A stretch of 8,494 bases of DNA from an uncultured bacterium (GCA_905215045.1 CAJMOO010000076.1:1-8494); one strand, 5' to 3'. Counted from the first letter of the stretch, positions 1 through 6,183 are shown. Notes: generated by a model from the letters alone, not told the origin. Made by a program: numbers and translations.

Positions 1-6
1 TCCTCC
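1..6 (-). promoter_or_regulatory. Ribosome binding site of a gene starting just off the left edge
   Basis: On the minus strand the last bases of the window read TATATGGAGGA, giving a GGAGGA Shine-Dalgarno at the edge. With the promoter at 25-53 this implies a leftward gene whose start codon lies within roughly 10 bases beyond position 1. The product cannot be told from this window. Confidence 0.6.
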
Positions 7-24
7 ATATAATATTTATAATTT

Positions 25-53
25 ATTCTACCAATAAAAATTATAAAATCCAA
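25..53 (-). promoter_or_regulatory. Sigma-A promoter for the off-window leftward gene
   Basis: Minus strand: -35 TTGGAT (48-53), spacer of exactly 17, -10 TAGAAT (25-30) preceded by TGG, so an extended -10. Transcription would start near position 18, leaving only a short leader before the GGAGGA site at 1-6. Both boxes and the spacing fit sigma-A well. The surrounding DNA is very AT-rich, which raises the chance of accidental matches. Confidence 0.6.
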
Positions 54-522
54 CACATATTTATAATTTTTTATAAGATTATTTTAACAGTTAAACACCT
101 CCTTGTCATATCTTTATATTTCCCTCATTCTCCAACAGACAAAATGTCTCATAGCCTCCCGGCTCCCCTCATTCTTATGACAGGCTGCACTCACCTCCAT
201 GACCATGCAGAAGTCTCATTATCATATCCTTGTTCGCTCCCTGTCTTCTGCCCGGTATCAAAAGCAGAATCTTGTATTATAAGCTTCTCTCATAAATAGA
301 TTACACAGATCATGGCGGGATATGTCCTCTTCGGACCGTACCGGAAAATGGTCTTATTCAGTTGTCAAAACTTCCCTTGGATTCATCATTTGATCATCTT
401 GTCGTGAATGGATTGTCTGATTCGATTGATCGATTATCATTTTGATTTGTTTTTAGAATTTTCTGATATTGTATTCTCTTCCATTTATTCCCTATCTTGG
501 TTTATCATAACATTATCGTACA
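54..522. other. Gene-free stretch, possible decayed coding DNA on the minus strand
   Basis: No reading frame here is long and protein-like on either strand. Bases about 120-340 are visibly richer in G and C than the flanks, more like coding DNA, but every minus-strand frame is broken by several stops. The minus strand also has a perfect AGGAGGTG ribosome binding site (96-103) with no sensible gene behind it; the nearest start, GTG, opens a four-codon frame. Immediately after it sits a perfect 6+1+6 palindrome, TTTAAC-A-GTTAAA (83-95). I looked for T-box, SAM, lysine, cobalamin and c-di-GMP riboswitch signatures and saw none. A relic of one or two deleted genes is the simplest reading, but the original gene is not recognisable. 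Confidence 0.4.
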
Positions 523-560
523 AAAAAAGCAACCCATTTTCTTTCATGAGTTGCTTTTTT
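523..560 (-). terminator. Bidirectional intrinsic terminator downstream of thrC
   Basis: An 11-bp stem, AAAAAAGCAAC (523-533) with GTTGCTTTTTT (550-560), extends after one C/A mismatch by three further pairs and closes on an 8-base loop. Read on the minus strand it ends in a run of seven T about 40 bases past the thrC stop, so it ends the thrC transcript. The plus strand also has T6-A-T5 after the stem, so it can work both ways and insulates thrC from the left-hand region. Confidence 0.9.
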
Positions 561-598
561 ATTTTTATTCATTTAATTATAAGTACTGATCCTGCAAA

Positions 599-2089
599 TT
601 AGATTCCAAGAATCTTCTTCACTTCGTCTTCCATAGCTGCTGTCTCGCATACTGTGTCATGGAGAACTGGTGCTGTTCTGATCTCTTCGATTGCTTTTGG
701 AACTACTGTCTTTGATACTTTGTTAAGTTCATCGACTAATTCAAAATCATCTTCTGCATCATATGCTGGATCGATCGCATCCATAACACTTCTTGTGAAT
801 TTGTATGGACTTGCTGTAGAAGCGATCACTGTTGGAGTCTTGTCATCTCCTGTCGCTGCTTTGTATTTATCATATGCAACTGCTGCGACTGCTGTATGTG
901 TATCCATCACATATCCTTCTTTGTCATAGACTTCTTTAATCTTCACTGCTGTTTCTTCTTCACTTCCGAAAGCTCCAAAGAACTCAGATAATTCTGCTTT
1001 CATGGCATCTGTGATCACATATTCACCGTCTTTTGTCAATGCTGCCATAAATTTGGCACACTGTTTTGCATCATTTCCTGCAATTCTATAGATCATACGC
1101 TCTAAGTTACTTGAGATCAGAATATCCATAGATGGAGATGTTGTAACATAGAATTCTCTGTTACGATCGTATTTTCCTGTCTCAAAGAAATCAAATAATA
1201 CTTTATTCTTATTAGATGCGCAGACAAATTTGCCGATTGGAATACCCATCTGTTTTGCATAATAAGAAGCTAAAATATTACCAAAGTTTCCTGTTGGAAC
1301 GACTACATTCATAGGTTCCCCGGCCTTTAATGCACCCTGTTTTAATAAATCAGCATATGCCTTTACATAATATACAACCTGTGGTACTAAACGTCCGATG
1401 TTGATTGAGTTTGCAGATGAGAACTGGAATCCGTTGTCATTCATCACTTTCGCTAACTCTTTGTTAGAGAACATCTTCTTAACACCTGTCTGAGCATCAT
1501 CAAAGTTTCCTTTGATTCCGATCACGTATGTATTGTCACCCTTCTGTGTTACCATCTGTTTTTCCTGAATTGGGCTGACTCCAGACTTTGGATAGAATAC
1601 GATGATCTTTGTTCCCGGTACATCTGCAAATCCTGCTAAAGCCGCTTTTCCTGTGTCTCCGGATGTTGCTGTTAAGATCACGATCTCATTCTTTACATTA
1701 TTCTTTCTTGCTGATGTTACAAGTAAATGTGGCAGAATAGATAATGCCATATCTTTAAATGCGATGGTTGCTCCATGGAATAATTCCAGATAATATGCTC
1801 CATCTACTTTCTTTGTCACTGCGATCTCTTCTGTATCGAATTTGCTGTCATATGCATTATTAATGCATGTCTTTAATTCTTCTTCTGTAAAATCTGTAAG
1901 GAATTCTTTCATGACTGCATAAGCAATTTCCTGATAGGACATCTTTGTCAGATCTTCCAACGATACATTTAATTTTGGAATGCTGTCTGGTACAAATAAT
2001 CCTCCATCGCTTGTTAATCCTTTTAAAATAGCTTCAGAGGCGGTTGCTGTTTCTTCACTATTTCTTGTACTGTGGTATACTAAATTCAT
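599..2089 (-). CDS. thrC: Threonine synthase
   Basis: Converts O-phospho-L-homoserine to L-threonine and phosphate with pyridoxal phosphate, the last step of threonine synthesis, in the cytosol. The 496-residue protein is of the longer bacterial/fungal type of fold-type II PLP enzymes. The N-terminal YHSTRN segment and SDGGLFVP (residues 27-34) are typical of the family. The Schiff-base lysine is K112 in FHGATIAFKD; TATSGDTGKAA (140-150) and the phosphate-binding loop PTGNFGN (265-271) follow, and TASPYKF (425-431) lies near the C-terminus. The ATG start is preceded by a GGTAGGG site. It is transcribed alone from its own promoter at 2140-2168, with a short leader and no visible attenuator, and ends at the 523-560 terminator. 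No homoserine kinase or homoserine dehydrogenase gene is in the window. Nothing appears truncated. Confidence 0.96.
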   Translation of the reverse strand: MNLVYHSTRNSEETATASEAILKGLTSDGGLFVPDSIPKLNVSLEDLTKMSYQEIAYAVMKEFLTDFTEEELKTCINNAYDSKFDTEEIAVTKKVDGAYYLELFHGATIAFKDMALSILPHLLVTSARKNNVKNEIVILTATSGDTGKAALAGFADVPGTKIIVFYPKSGVSPIQEKQMVTQKGDNTYVIGIKGNFDDAQTGVKKMFSNKELAKVMNDNGFQFSSANSINIGRLVPQVVYYVKAYADLLKQGALKAGEPMNVVVPTGNFGNILASYYAKQMGIPIGKFVCASNKNKVLFDFFETGKYDRNREFYVTTSPSMDILISSNLERMIYRIAGNDAKQCAKFMAALTKDGEYVITDAMKAELSEFFGAFGSEEETAVKIKEVYDKEGYVMDTHTAVAAVAYDKYKAATGDDKTPTVIASTASPYKFTRSVMDAIDPAYDAEDDFELVDELNKVSKTVVPKAIEEIRTAPVLHDTVCETAAMEDEVKKILGI

Positions 2090-2139
2090 ATTTCCCTACC
2101 TTTTCTTCTATTAAATATACGTGTTTCTGTTGGTTTTTG

Positions 2140-2168
2140 ATTATATCATATGTTGTTCCTGTCTACAA
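2140..2168 (-). promoter_or_regulatory. Sigma-A promoter of thrC
   Basis: Minus strand: -35 TTGTAG (2163-2168), 17-base spacer, perfect -10 TATAAT (2140-2145) with TGA just upstream, an extended -10. The predicted start near 2133 gives a leader of about 44 bases, too short for a T-box or riboswitch. The promoter lies in the 100-bp gap between thrC and the M20 gene; no terminator is visible in that gap, so readthrough from the upstream operon is also possible. Confidence 0.8.
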
Positions 2169-2189
2169 CTGATTTTCATGAACTATATC

Positions 2190-3326
2190 CTATACAATTA
2201 CAAATGTCAGCATGAGACGGACACCACTGATCAATGCTTTTTCATCAAAATCAAACTTTCCATGATGGTTTGCAGGGTGGTCGCCGCCACCGATAAATGC
2301 AAAACATCCATCCATTTCTTCCAGATAATTTGCAAAATCTTCTCCTAACATCATTGCTTCAACATGGGTAAACTCTGACGGATCAAAGACTTCCCCTGCT
2401 TTCTCCATGACATCTTCTACAACACCCGGATCATTGATCAGTGCCCCATGGCTTGATTGTTGAAAATCAACCGAAACATCTACTCCATACATCTGTTCAT
2501 GGGCTTTCGCGATCTCTTTGACTCTGCGCTCGATCATCTCCTGAGCTTGTCTGGAAAATGTTCTTGCAGTCCCTTCGATCTTTGCTTCCCCTGCGATCAC
2601 ATTTCTCGCTGTCCCGGCTTCGACCTTTCCGATCGTTAAAACTGCTGGATCTAATGGATTTAAATTCCTGCTGATGATGCTCTGAAAATTCATAACCATG
2701 GAAGATACTGCCACTGCAGTATCAATCCCTTCATGTGGTTTCCCTGCATGTCCTGATCTTCCGTATAAATGAACTGCCAGCCAGTTTGTCGCTGCCATTC
2801 TTGGGCCTGCTTCCAGTGAAATCTTGCCAGACGGTATACCGTTAAAAATATGGACTCCATAAATGCGTTTCACACTGTCCAAAACTCCTGTCTTCAACAT
2901 GAATCTGGCTCCTTCTGCGGTTTCTTCCGCAGGCTGAAATACAAGATATACTCTGCGGTCAAGTTCTGATTCATGTTTCTTCAATATCTTTGCTGTTGCA
3001 AGTAAGATTGCTGTGTGTCCATCATGTCCACATGCATGCATACATCCGTGATTCAAAGATGCAAAATCAAGTCCTGTCTCTTCCTGTACTTCCAGTGCGT
3101 CCATGTCTGCCCTTAATGCGATCGTTTCTTTCTTGCCATTGCCAACAACTGCAATGATTCCTGATGGATCAAAAATCTTATAAGAAATCTCCCATTCTTC
3201 CAGATGTTCTCTGATATATTCCATCGTCATCGTTTCATGAAATGCTATCTCAGGACAACGGTGCAGTGCTCTTCGAAATTCGACCACTTCTTCCTGTATC
3301 GCATATGCTTCTTCATTTATATCCAT
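2190..3326 (-). CDS. M20D family amidohydrolase (N-acyl-amino-acid or hippurate hydrolase-like)
   Basis: A zinc- or manganese-dependent cytosolic hydrolase that removes an acyl group from an N-acylated amino acid or similar amide; the exact substrate cannot be read from sequence. The 378 residues cover the full family length. Metal-site motifs in order: RADMDAL (72-78), MHACGHDGHT (96-105, ligands C99 and H101), QPAEE (131-135, catalytic E134 and ligand E135), GVHI (ligand H159), and NHHGKFDFDE (353-362, ligand H354 or H355). The lid or dimerisation domain runs roughly from 180 to 295 and contains SGHAGKPHEGIDT. The ATG start has AAAGGA six bases upstream. It is the last gene of a three-gene operon, 22 bp after the HAAS gene. 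Family members are annotated as amidohydrolase, N-acetyldiaminopimelate deacetylase or hippurate hydrolase; the general name is safest. Confidence 0.92.
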   Translation of the reverse strand: MDINEEAYAIQEEVVEFRRALHRCPEIAFHETMTMEYIREHLEEWEISYKIFDPSGIIAVVGNGKKETIALRADMDALEVQEETGLDFASLNHGCMHACGHDGHTAILLATAKILKKHESELDRRVYLVFQPAEETAEGARFMLKTGVLDSVKRIYGVHIFNGIPSGKISLEAGPRMAATNWLAVHLYGRSGHAGKPHEGIDTAVAVSSMVMNFQSIISRNLNPLDPAVLTIGKVEAGTARNVIAGEAKIEGTARTFSRQAQEMIERRVKEIAKAHEQMYGVDVSVDFQQSSHGALINDPGVVEDVMEKAGEVFDPSEFTHVEAMMLGEDFANYLEEMDGCFAFIGGGDHPANHHGKFDFDEKALISGVRLMLTFVIV

Positions 3327-3348
3327 ATTGATTCCTTTCTTTGTTTCC

Positions 3349-3807
3349 TTACCTTCCTGTGATCTTCATGATCAAAGCTACGATCACACCGATAATAATC
3401 ACGGGGCCTAACACAACCATCATTGCACTAAATACATGAAATAGTAAATAAATGATAAAAATAAATATGATCACTGACAGTAGACATCCAAGTTTGAACT
3501 TTGTAGAATTCATCGTAAAAATATGTGTGTTACCACCAAACATATCTTCTGGTGTTCCTTCATCCTGTTCCTCTTCGTAATACTCTGTCTGTACATAGTC
3601 ATCATCCTCACCTTTGGCATCAATGATCGATCTGGCGATCAGTCTCGGACTTCCTAATTCATTCAATACATCCTGTTCGTTCTTTCCATTTCGGATCTGC
3701 TCATTGATATAATCCTCATAGTAATTCATGTTCTCCTGAATCACTACCTGTGATACCATTCCCTCTAAGGAAGATCTTAACTCCTCCATAAATTGTCTTT
3801 TTGTCAT
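3349..3807 (-). CDS. HAAS (DUF1700) domain membrane protein
   Basis: A 152-residue protein with an N-terminal helical HAAS/DUF1700-type domain (about 1-64), recognisable from MTKRQFMEELRSSLEG, the YYEDYINEQ segment and LGSPRLIARSII. An acidic linker (about 66-88, rich in D and E) follows, then two closely spaced membrane helices (about 106-124 and 127-148) ending in a short basic tail. Family knowledge: HAAS proteins are small membrane proteins often next to PadR regulators and DUF4097 adhesin-like genes, with a poorly understood signalling role. Neither partner is here. The ATG is three bases beyond the phosphatase stop and its GGAG site lies inside the last phosphatase codons, so translation of the two is probably coupled. 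The specific role is unknown. Confidence 0.8.
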   Translation of the reverse strand: MTKRQFMEELRSSLEGMVSQVVIQENMNYYEDYINEQIRNGKNEQDVLNELGSPRLIARSIIDAKGEDDDYVQTEYYEEEQDEGTPEDMFGGNTHIFTMNSTKFKLGCLLSVIIFIFIIYLLFHVFSAMMVVLGPVIIIGVIVALIMKITGR

Positions 3808-3810
3808 ATA

Positions 3811-4431
3811 TCATTCTCCATCTTTATTGTAGAAAATCTCTGATTCCTTTAATACATGGCAGACACCATCTTCAATCTGGATCGTTGTCACACCACAGTT
3901 TTCCTGTCTTGGCGCATGCCAGTATTCCTTAATCTCTCTCTGATAAATATATGTAAGTAAGCTGTGGATCCATGCTCCATGAGAAAATACTGCTATATGT
4001 TGATATTTTTTCTCATTTGGCAAGATCATATCATTGAAAAAATCAGATGATCTTGCGATTACCTCTTCGTGTGTCTCACATCCTTCAATTTTTTTAAATT
4101 CTTCTGGCGCATCAAAGAATTTGAGAAATGGATCCTGTCTTTCTCTCAATTCCTTTAATGTTGCACCCTCAAACGATCCAAAACACGCTTCTTGGACCCG
4201 TTTATCTTCATATAGCGGAATATTCCTGCCTCCAAGAATGATCTCTGCTGTTTCCTTCGCACGTTTCAACGGACTGGTATATGCGATATCAAATGGAATA
4301 TGTCTAAGACCTTCTCGCGTAATAAATGCCAATTCTCTTCCATATTCATTCAATTCGATGTCTGAACTTCCCTGAATCTTAAATTCCTTGTTCCAATCTG
4401 TTTCTCCATGTCTGATCAAATATAATTTCAA
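3811..4431 (-). CDS. Histidine phosphatase family protein (phosphoglycerate mutase-like)
   Basis: A cytosolic phosphatase of the branch-2-His/RHG superfamily, acting through a phosphohistidine intermediate. With the start chosen here it has 206 residues. Catalytic features: the RHGETDWN motif with R7, nucleophile H8 and G9; R57 in SPLKRAKET; proposed general acid E81 in EACFGSFEG; and second histidine H151 in VFSHGAWIH. The frame is open upstream to a TTG at 4446, but a strong GGAGG lies inside that extension, seven bases before a second TTG at 4431, and the residues after it, KLYLIRHG, match the usual start of the family. I therefore place the start at the TTG at 4431. Relatives include cofactor-dependent phosphoglycerate mutases, alpha-ribazole phosphatase (CobC) and broad-range sugar phosphatases. 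No cobalamin gene is nearby, so the substrate is left open. First gene of the operon with the HAAS and M20 genes. Confidence 0.9.
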   Translation of the reverse strand: MKLYLIRHGETDWNKEFKIQGSSDIELNEYGRELAFITREGLRHIPFDIAYTSPLKRAKETAEIILGGRNIPLYEDKRVQEACFGSFEGATLKELRERQDPFLKFFDAPEEFKKIEGCETHEEVIARSSDFFNDMILPNEKKYQHIAVFSHGAWIHSLLTYIYQREIKEYWHAPRQENCGVTTIQIEDGVCHVLKESEIFYNKDGE

Positions 4432-4455
4432 ACCAAGCACCTCCAATTTACCAAT

Positions 4456-4484
4456 AGCATACCTTATTTTTTAAATCGAGTCCA
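4456..4484 (-). promoter_or_regulatory. Probable promoter of the phosphatase-HAAS-M20 operon
   Basis: Minus strand: -35 TGGACT (4479-4484), 17-base spacer, -10 TATGCT (4456-4461). Each hexamer matches the sigma-A consensus at four of six positions. Transcription would start near 4449, giving a leader of under 20 bases before the TTG start at 4431 that still contains GGAGG. Spacing is ideal but the boxes are imperfect. Confidence 0.45.
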
Positions 4485-4548
4485 GTCTTTCTTCCTTGTG
4501 CAATTTTTTGTAAAAATGTGAAAAAACTATGGAATTTTTAACGAACTT

Positions 4549-4557
4549 TGCTATACT
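4549..4557 (+). promoter_or_regulatory. Extended -10 promoter of the thioesterase gene
   Basis: TGCTATACT: the -10 hexamer TATACT (4552-4557) with a TG dinucleotide one base upstream (4549-4550). No good -35 lies 16-18 bases upstream, which is usual for extended -10 promoters. The start near 4564 gives a leader of about 34 bases carrying AGGAGA before the ATG. It lies back to back with the phosphatase promoter. Confidence 0.55.
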
Positions 4558-4597
4558 AAAGATATACATATAAACTAAAATTTTAGGAGAGAAAATT

Positions 4598-4990
4598 ATG
4601 AACATTCATGTTGGAGACGAAATCGAATTAACAGAAGAAGTAGTTCCAGAAAACACTGCTGAGAAATGGGGAAGCGGAAGCCTTCCTGTTTATGCCACAC
4701 CTGCCATGATCTCTTTGATCGAGCAGTCTGCAGTTAATCTACTAGCTGGAAAACTTGAAGAAGGACAGACTACTGTTGGAACAAATTTAAACATTGCGCA
4801 TGTTTCCGCAACACCAGTTGGTGGAACGATCAAATGTCATTGTTCCTTAACAGAGATCGACCGCAAACGTCTGGTATTCCATGTAGAAGTAACTGATAAC
4901 AAAGGACGTGTTGGAATCGGTACTCACGAAAGATTCATCGTTGCCAGTGAACCTTTTATGGAAAAAGCAGCTAAAAAATTAGAAGATTAA
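4598..4990 (+). CDS. Hot-dog fold thioesterase, FlK-like
   Basis: A small cytosolic acyl-CoA thioesterase-type protein of 130 residues, the usual length for the fluoroacetyl-CoA thioesterase (FlK)-like group. T34 in YATPAM, E42 in LIEQSA and H68 in NIAHVSATPVG line up at a constant offset of eight with the FlK catalytic triad as I recall it (T42, E50, H76); G61 and R112 line up with FlK G69 and R120. The helix IEQSAVNLL and the C-terminal strand GTHERFIV are typical of the fold. The lid phenylalanine of FlK falls on a serine here (about S28), so fluoroacetyl-CoA specificity is unlikely; the substrate is unknown. AGGAGA lies seven bases before the ATG. Monocistronic: own promoter upstream, hairpin terminator at 5013 downstream. 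Confidence 0.85.
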   Translation: MNIHVGDEIELTEEVVPENTAEKWGSGSLPVYATPAMISLIEQSAVNLLAGKLEEGQTTVGTNLNIAHVSATPVGGTIKCHCSLTEIDRKRLVFHVEVTDNKGRVGIGTHERFIVASEPFMEKAAKKLED

Positions 4991-5012
4991 TTTTTAACTC
5001 TGTGTACGCAAA

Positions 5013-5045
5013 AGGTGCCGGAATTCTTATTCCGACACCTTTTTC
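5013..5045 (+). terminator. Intrinsic terminator shared by the thioesterase gene and ribU
   Basis: Stem AGGTG-C-CGGAAT (5013-5024) pairs with ATTCCG-A-CACCT (5029-5040) with one C/A mismatch and a TCTT loop, followed by TTTTTC. It lies 23 bases after the thioesterase stop. On the minus strand the hairpin is followed by TTTT and sits 14 bases after the ribU stop, so it probably serves both convergent genes. Confidence 0.9.
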
Positions 5046-5053
5046 TTATCTTC

Positions 5054-5671
5054 TTATCTGCTTGTTCCCTTTAAGATTGGAGAAATCTTCTTGTAGATAA
5101 AGAATGTGATCACAACACTGCACATTCCTTTGATAAATGTAAATGGCATATTAAACCAGATCAATGCATCCCATAATGTCTTTACATTCTTGTTGATCGC
5201 CTGATATGCTCCAAGAATTGCCTGCATTGGCATGAAATTTGTGTATACTGGATATACAACAAAGTAGTTTGAAAATACACTGACTACTGACATCAGGACT
5301 GCTCCTGCTAATGCTCCGATCATTGCACTCTTCTGTGTTTTCTTTCTCTTATAAATAAGTCCTGCTGGTAATACAAAGCATACACCTAAGATAAAGTTAG
5401 ATAGTTCTCCGACTCCACCTGTCTGTGTATGAAGAAGGTTGATCACATTCTTGATAAAACATACTGCAATTCCAGATACCGGTCCCATCGCATATGCTGC
5501 TAGTAATGCTGGAAGTTCGGAAAAGTCAAACTTGATAAATGGTGGTATCAACATTGGAATTGGAAATTCCAAAAACATCAGCACAGTTGCTAATGCTCCT
5601 AACATACCTGTCACTGCGATCGTTCTGATATTGAACTTTGTTCTTTTCATTGTCATTGTGTCTCCTGCCAT
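5054..5671 (-). CDS. ribU: Riboflavin ECF transporter substrate-binding S component
   Basis: Membrane subunit that binds riboflavin and, with the shared ECF ATPase/EcfT module encoded elsewhere, imports it. The protein is 205 residues, normal for RibU, with about six hydrophobic segments; FIKFDFSELPALLAAYAMGP (46-65) is the family's most recognisable stretch and GGVGELSNFILG (85-96) is also typical. The frame is open upstream to 5740, but AAGGGAG lies seven bases before the ATG at 5671, and the extra 23 residues would begin right after the attenuator T-run and look non-native, so I place the start at 5671. The identification as the riboflavin member, rather than another vitamin S component, rests mainly on the FMN riboswitch directly upstream. 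Expression should fall when FMN is abundant. Confidence 0.93.
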   Translation of the reverse strand: MAGDTMTMKRTKFNIRTIAVTGMLGALATVLMFLEFPIPMLIPPFIKFDFSELPALLAAYAMGPVSGIAVCFIKNVINLLHTQTGGVGELSNFILGVCFVLPAGLIYKRKKTQKSAMIGALAGAVLMSVVSVFSNYFVVYPVYTNFMPMQAILGAYQAINKNVKTLWDALIWFNMPFTFIKGMCSVVITFFIYKKISPILKGTSR

Positions 5672-5746
5672 GATAATTCTCCCTTTCTGATTTAAAGATC
5701 TTAAATTTGTCCGCCAGAAGCTTTTGCGAAATTTTATCATATAAAT

Positions 5747-5787
5747 AAAAAATCCTGTCCATTTATCTACATAAAATAAACGACAGG
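5747..5787 (-). terminator. Riboswitch-controlled attenuator terminator in the ribU leader
   Basis: Minus strand: CCTGTC (5782-5787) pairs with GACAGG (5754-5759), extended after a small internal loop by TTTAT with ATAAA, then A and six T (5747-5752). It lies between the FMN aptamer and the ribU ribosome binding site, the standard position for transcription attenuation. It should form when FMN is bound and stop transcription before ribU. Confidence 0.85.
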
Positions 5788-5802
5788 GCTTCTGACTTGA
5801 TC

Positions 5803-5838
5803 ACATATCTTGTATCTGCGTAACATCTTAAGATATGT
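5803..5838 (-). other. Leader hairpin between FMN aptamer and attenuator
   Basis: Minus strand: ACATATCTT (5830-5838) and AAGATATGT (5803-5811) form a perfect 9-bp stem around an 18-base loop. It starts four bases after the P1 helix of the aptamer and ends 15 bases before the attenuator. It has no T-run, so it is not a terminator; it may be a spacer element or part of the switching structure. Confidence 0.6.
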
Positions 5839-5841
5839 CAT

Positions 5842-5984
5842 CCAACTACTTCTTTCATCCAGACTATACTGTTGGTTCAGGATTCTAACCTGATCGGCTT
5901 AGCGCTCGCGGACTTACCTCTCTTGGAGTATCACCGCCAGTCGAGAATTGATATCTTCGATATCTCACTCTGCCCTGAAGTTGG
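5842..5984 (-). promoter_or_regulatory. FMN riboswitch (RFN element) controlling ribU
   Basis: The aptamer binds flavin mononucleotide. Closing helix P1 is CCAACT (5979-5984) with AGTTGG (5842-5847). In order on the minus strand come CAGGGCAGAGTGAGAT, a short hairpin, CTCGACTGGCGGTGATAC, AAGTCCGCGAGCG, a GATCAGG/CCTGAAC arm, AACAGTATAGTCTGGATGA and AGAAGTAG, matching the conserved RFN core segments (GGGCAGGGTGAAAT, GACCGGCGGT, AGTCCGCGAGC, CCGACAGT, AGTCTGGATG). All six helices can be drawn and the conserved core looks intact. The gene behind it is ribU, a usual RFN target. Confidence 0.97.
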
Positions 5985-6052
5985 AGAATCAATCTTCTCT
6001 ACTTCAATATTCAATTACCAGAAAATGAAAGTGTTTTCTGTTTACATTTCCT

Positions 6053-6081
6053 ATTATAATAACTTCTGTTTTATTTGTAAA
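6053..6081 (-). promoter_or_regulatory. Sigma-A promoter of the riboswitch-ribU transcript
   Basis: Minus strand: -35 TTTACA (6076-6081), 17-base spacer, perfect -10 TATAAT (6053-6058). The start near 6046 places about 60 bases before the FMN aptamer and gives a total leader of about 375 bases before the ribU ATG. Confidence 0.85.
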
Positions 6082-6104
6082 GTCTCATTTCACATTTCCC
6101 TGTC

Positions 6105-6133
6105 TTTACACAAAGATTATTATTTGCTAAAAT
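6105..6133 (+). promoter_or_regulatory. Sigma-A promoter of the DAHP synthase gene
   Basis: TTTACA (6105-6110), 17-base spacer, TAAAAT (6128-6133), with TGC immediately before the -10, an extended -10. Initiation near 6140 gives a leader of about 44 bases. This leader begins with a small possible hairpin, AAGCA-AAA-TGCTT (6140-6152), which is too weak for a terminator. The -35 boxes of this promoter and the ribU promoter are only 23 bases apart, pointing outward. Confidence 0.8.
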
Positions 6134-6183
6134 ATACGCAAGCAAAATGCTTTATTGTATGAATTGTTAAGGAGAAAACAACT

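Noticed and set aside
363..368. Perfect TTGACA -35 box on the minus strand
   Set aside because: No -10-like hexamer lies 16-18 bases downstream; the sequence there is GC-rich.
408..602. 64-codon plus-strand frame left of thrC
   Set aside because: It runs straight through the bidirectional terminator, has no ribosome binding site, and its composition is that of AT-rich non-coding DNA.
2121..2348. 75-codon plus-strand frame across the thrC promoter
   Set aside because: It covers the thrC promoter and the antisense of the M20 gene end, with no ribosome binding site.
5526..5762. 78-codon minus-strand frame overlapping the start of ribU
   Set aside because: It is an out-of-frame shadow of ribU and begins inside the attenuator hairpin.
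5872..6162. 96-codon plus-strand frame over the riboswitch and divergent promoters
   Set aside because: It is antisense to a complete FMN aptamer and crosses two promoters; no ribosome binding site and no protein-like features.
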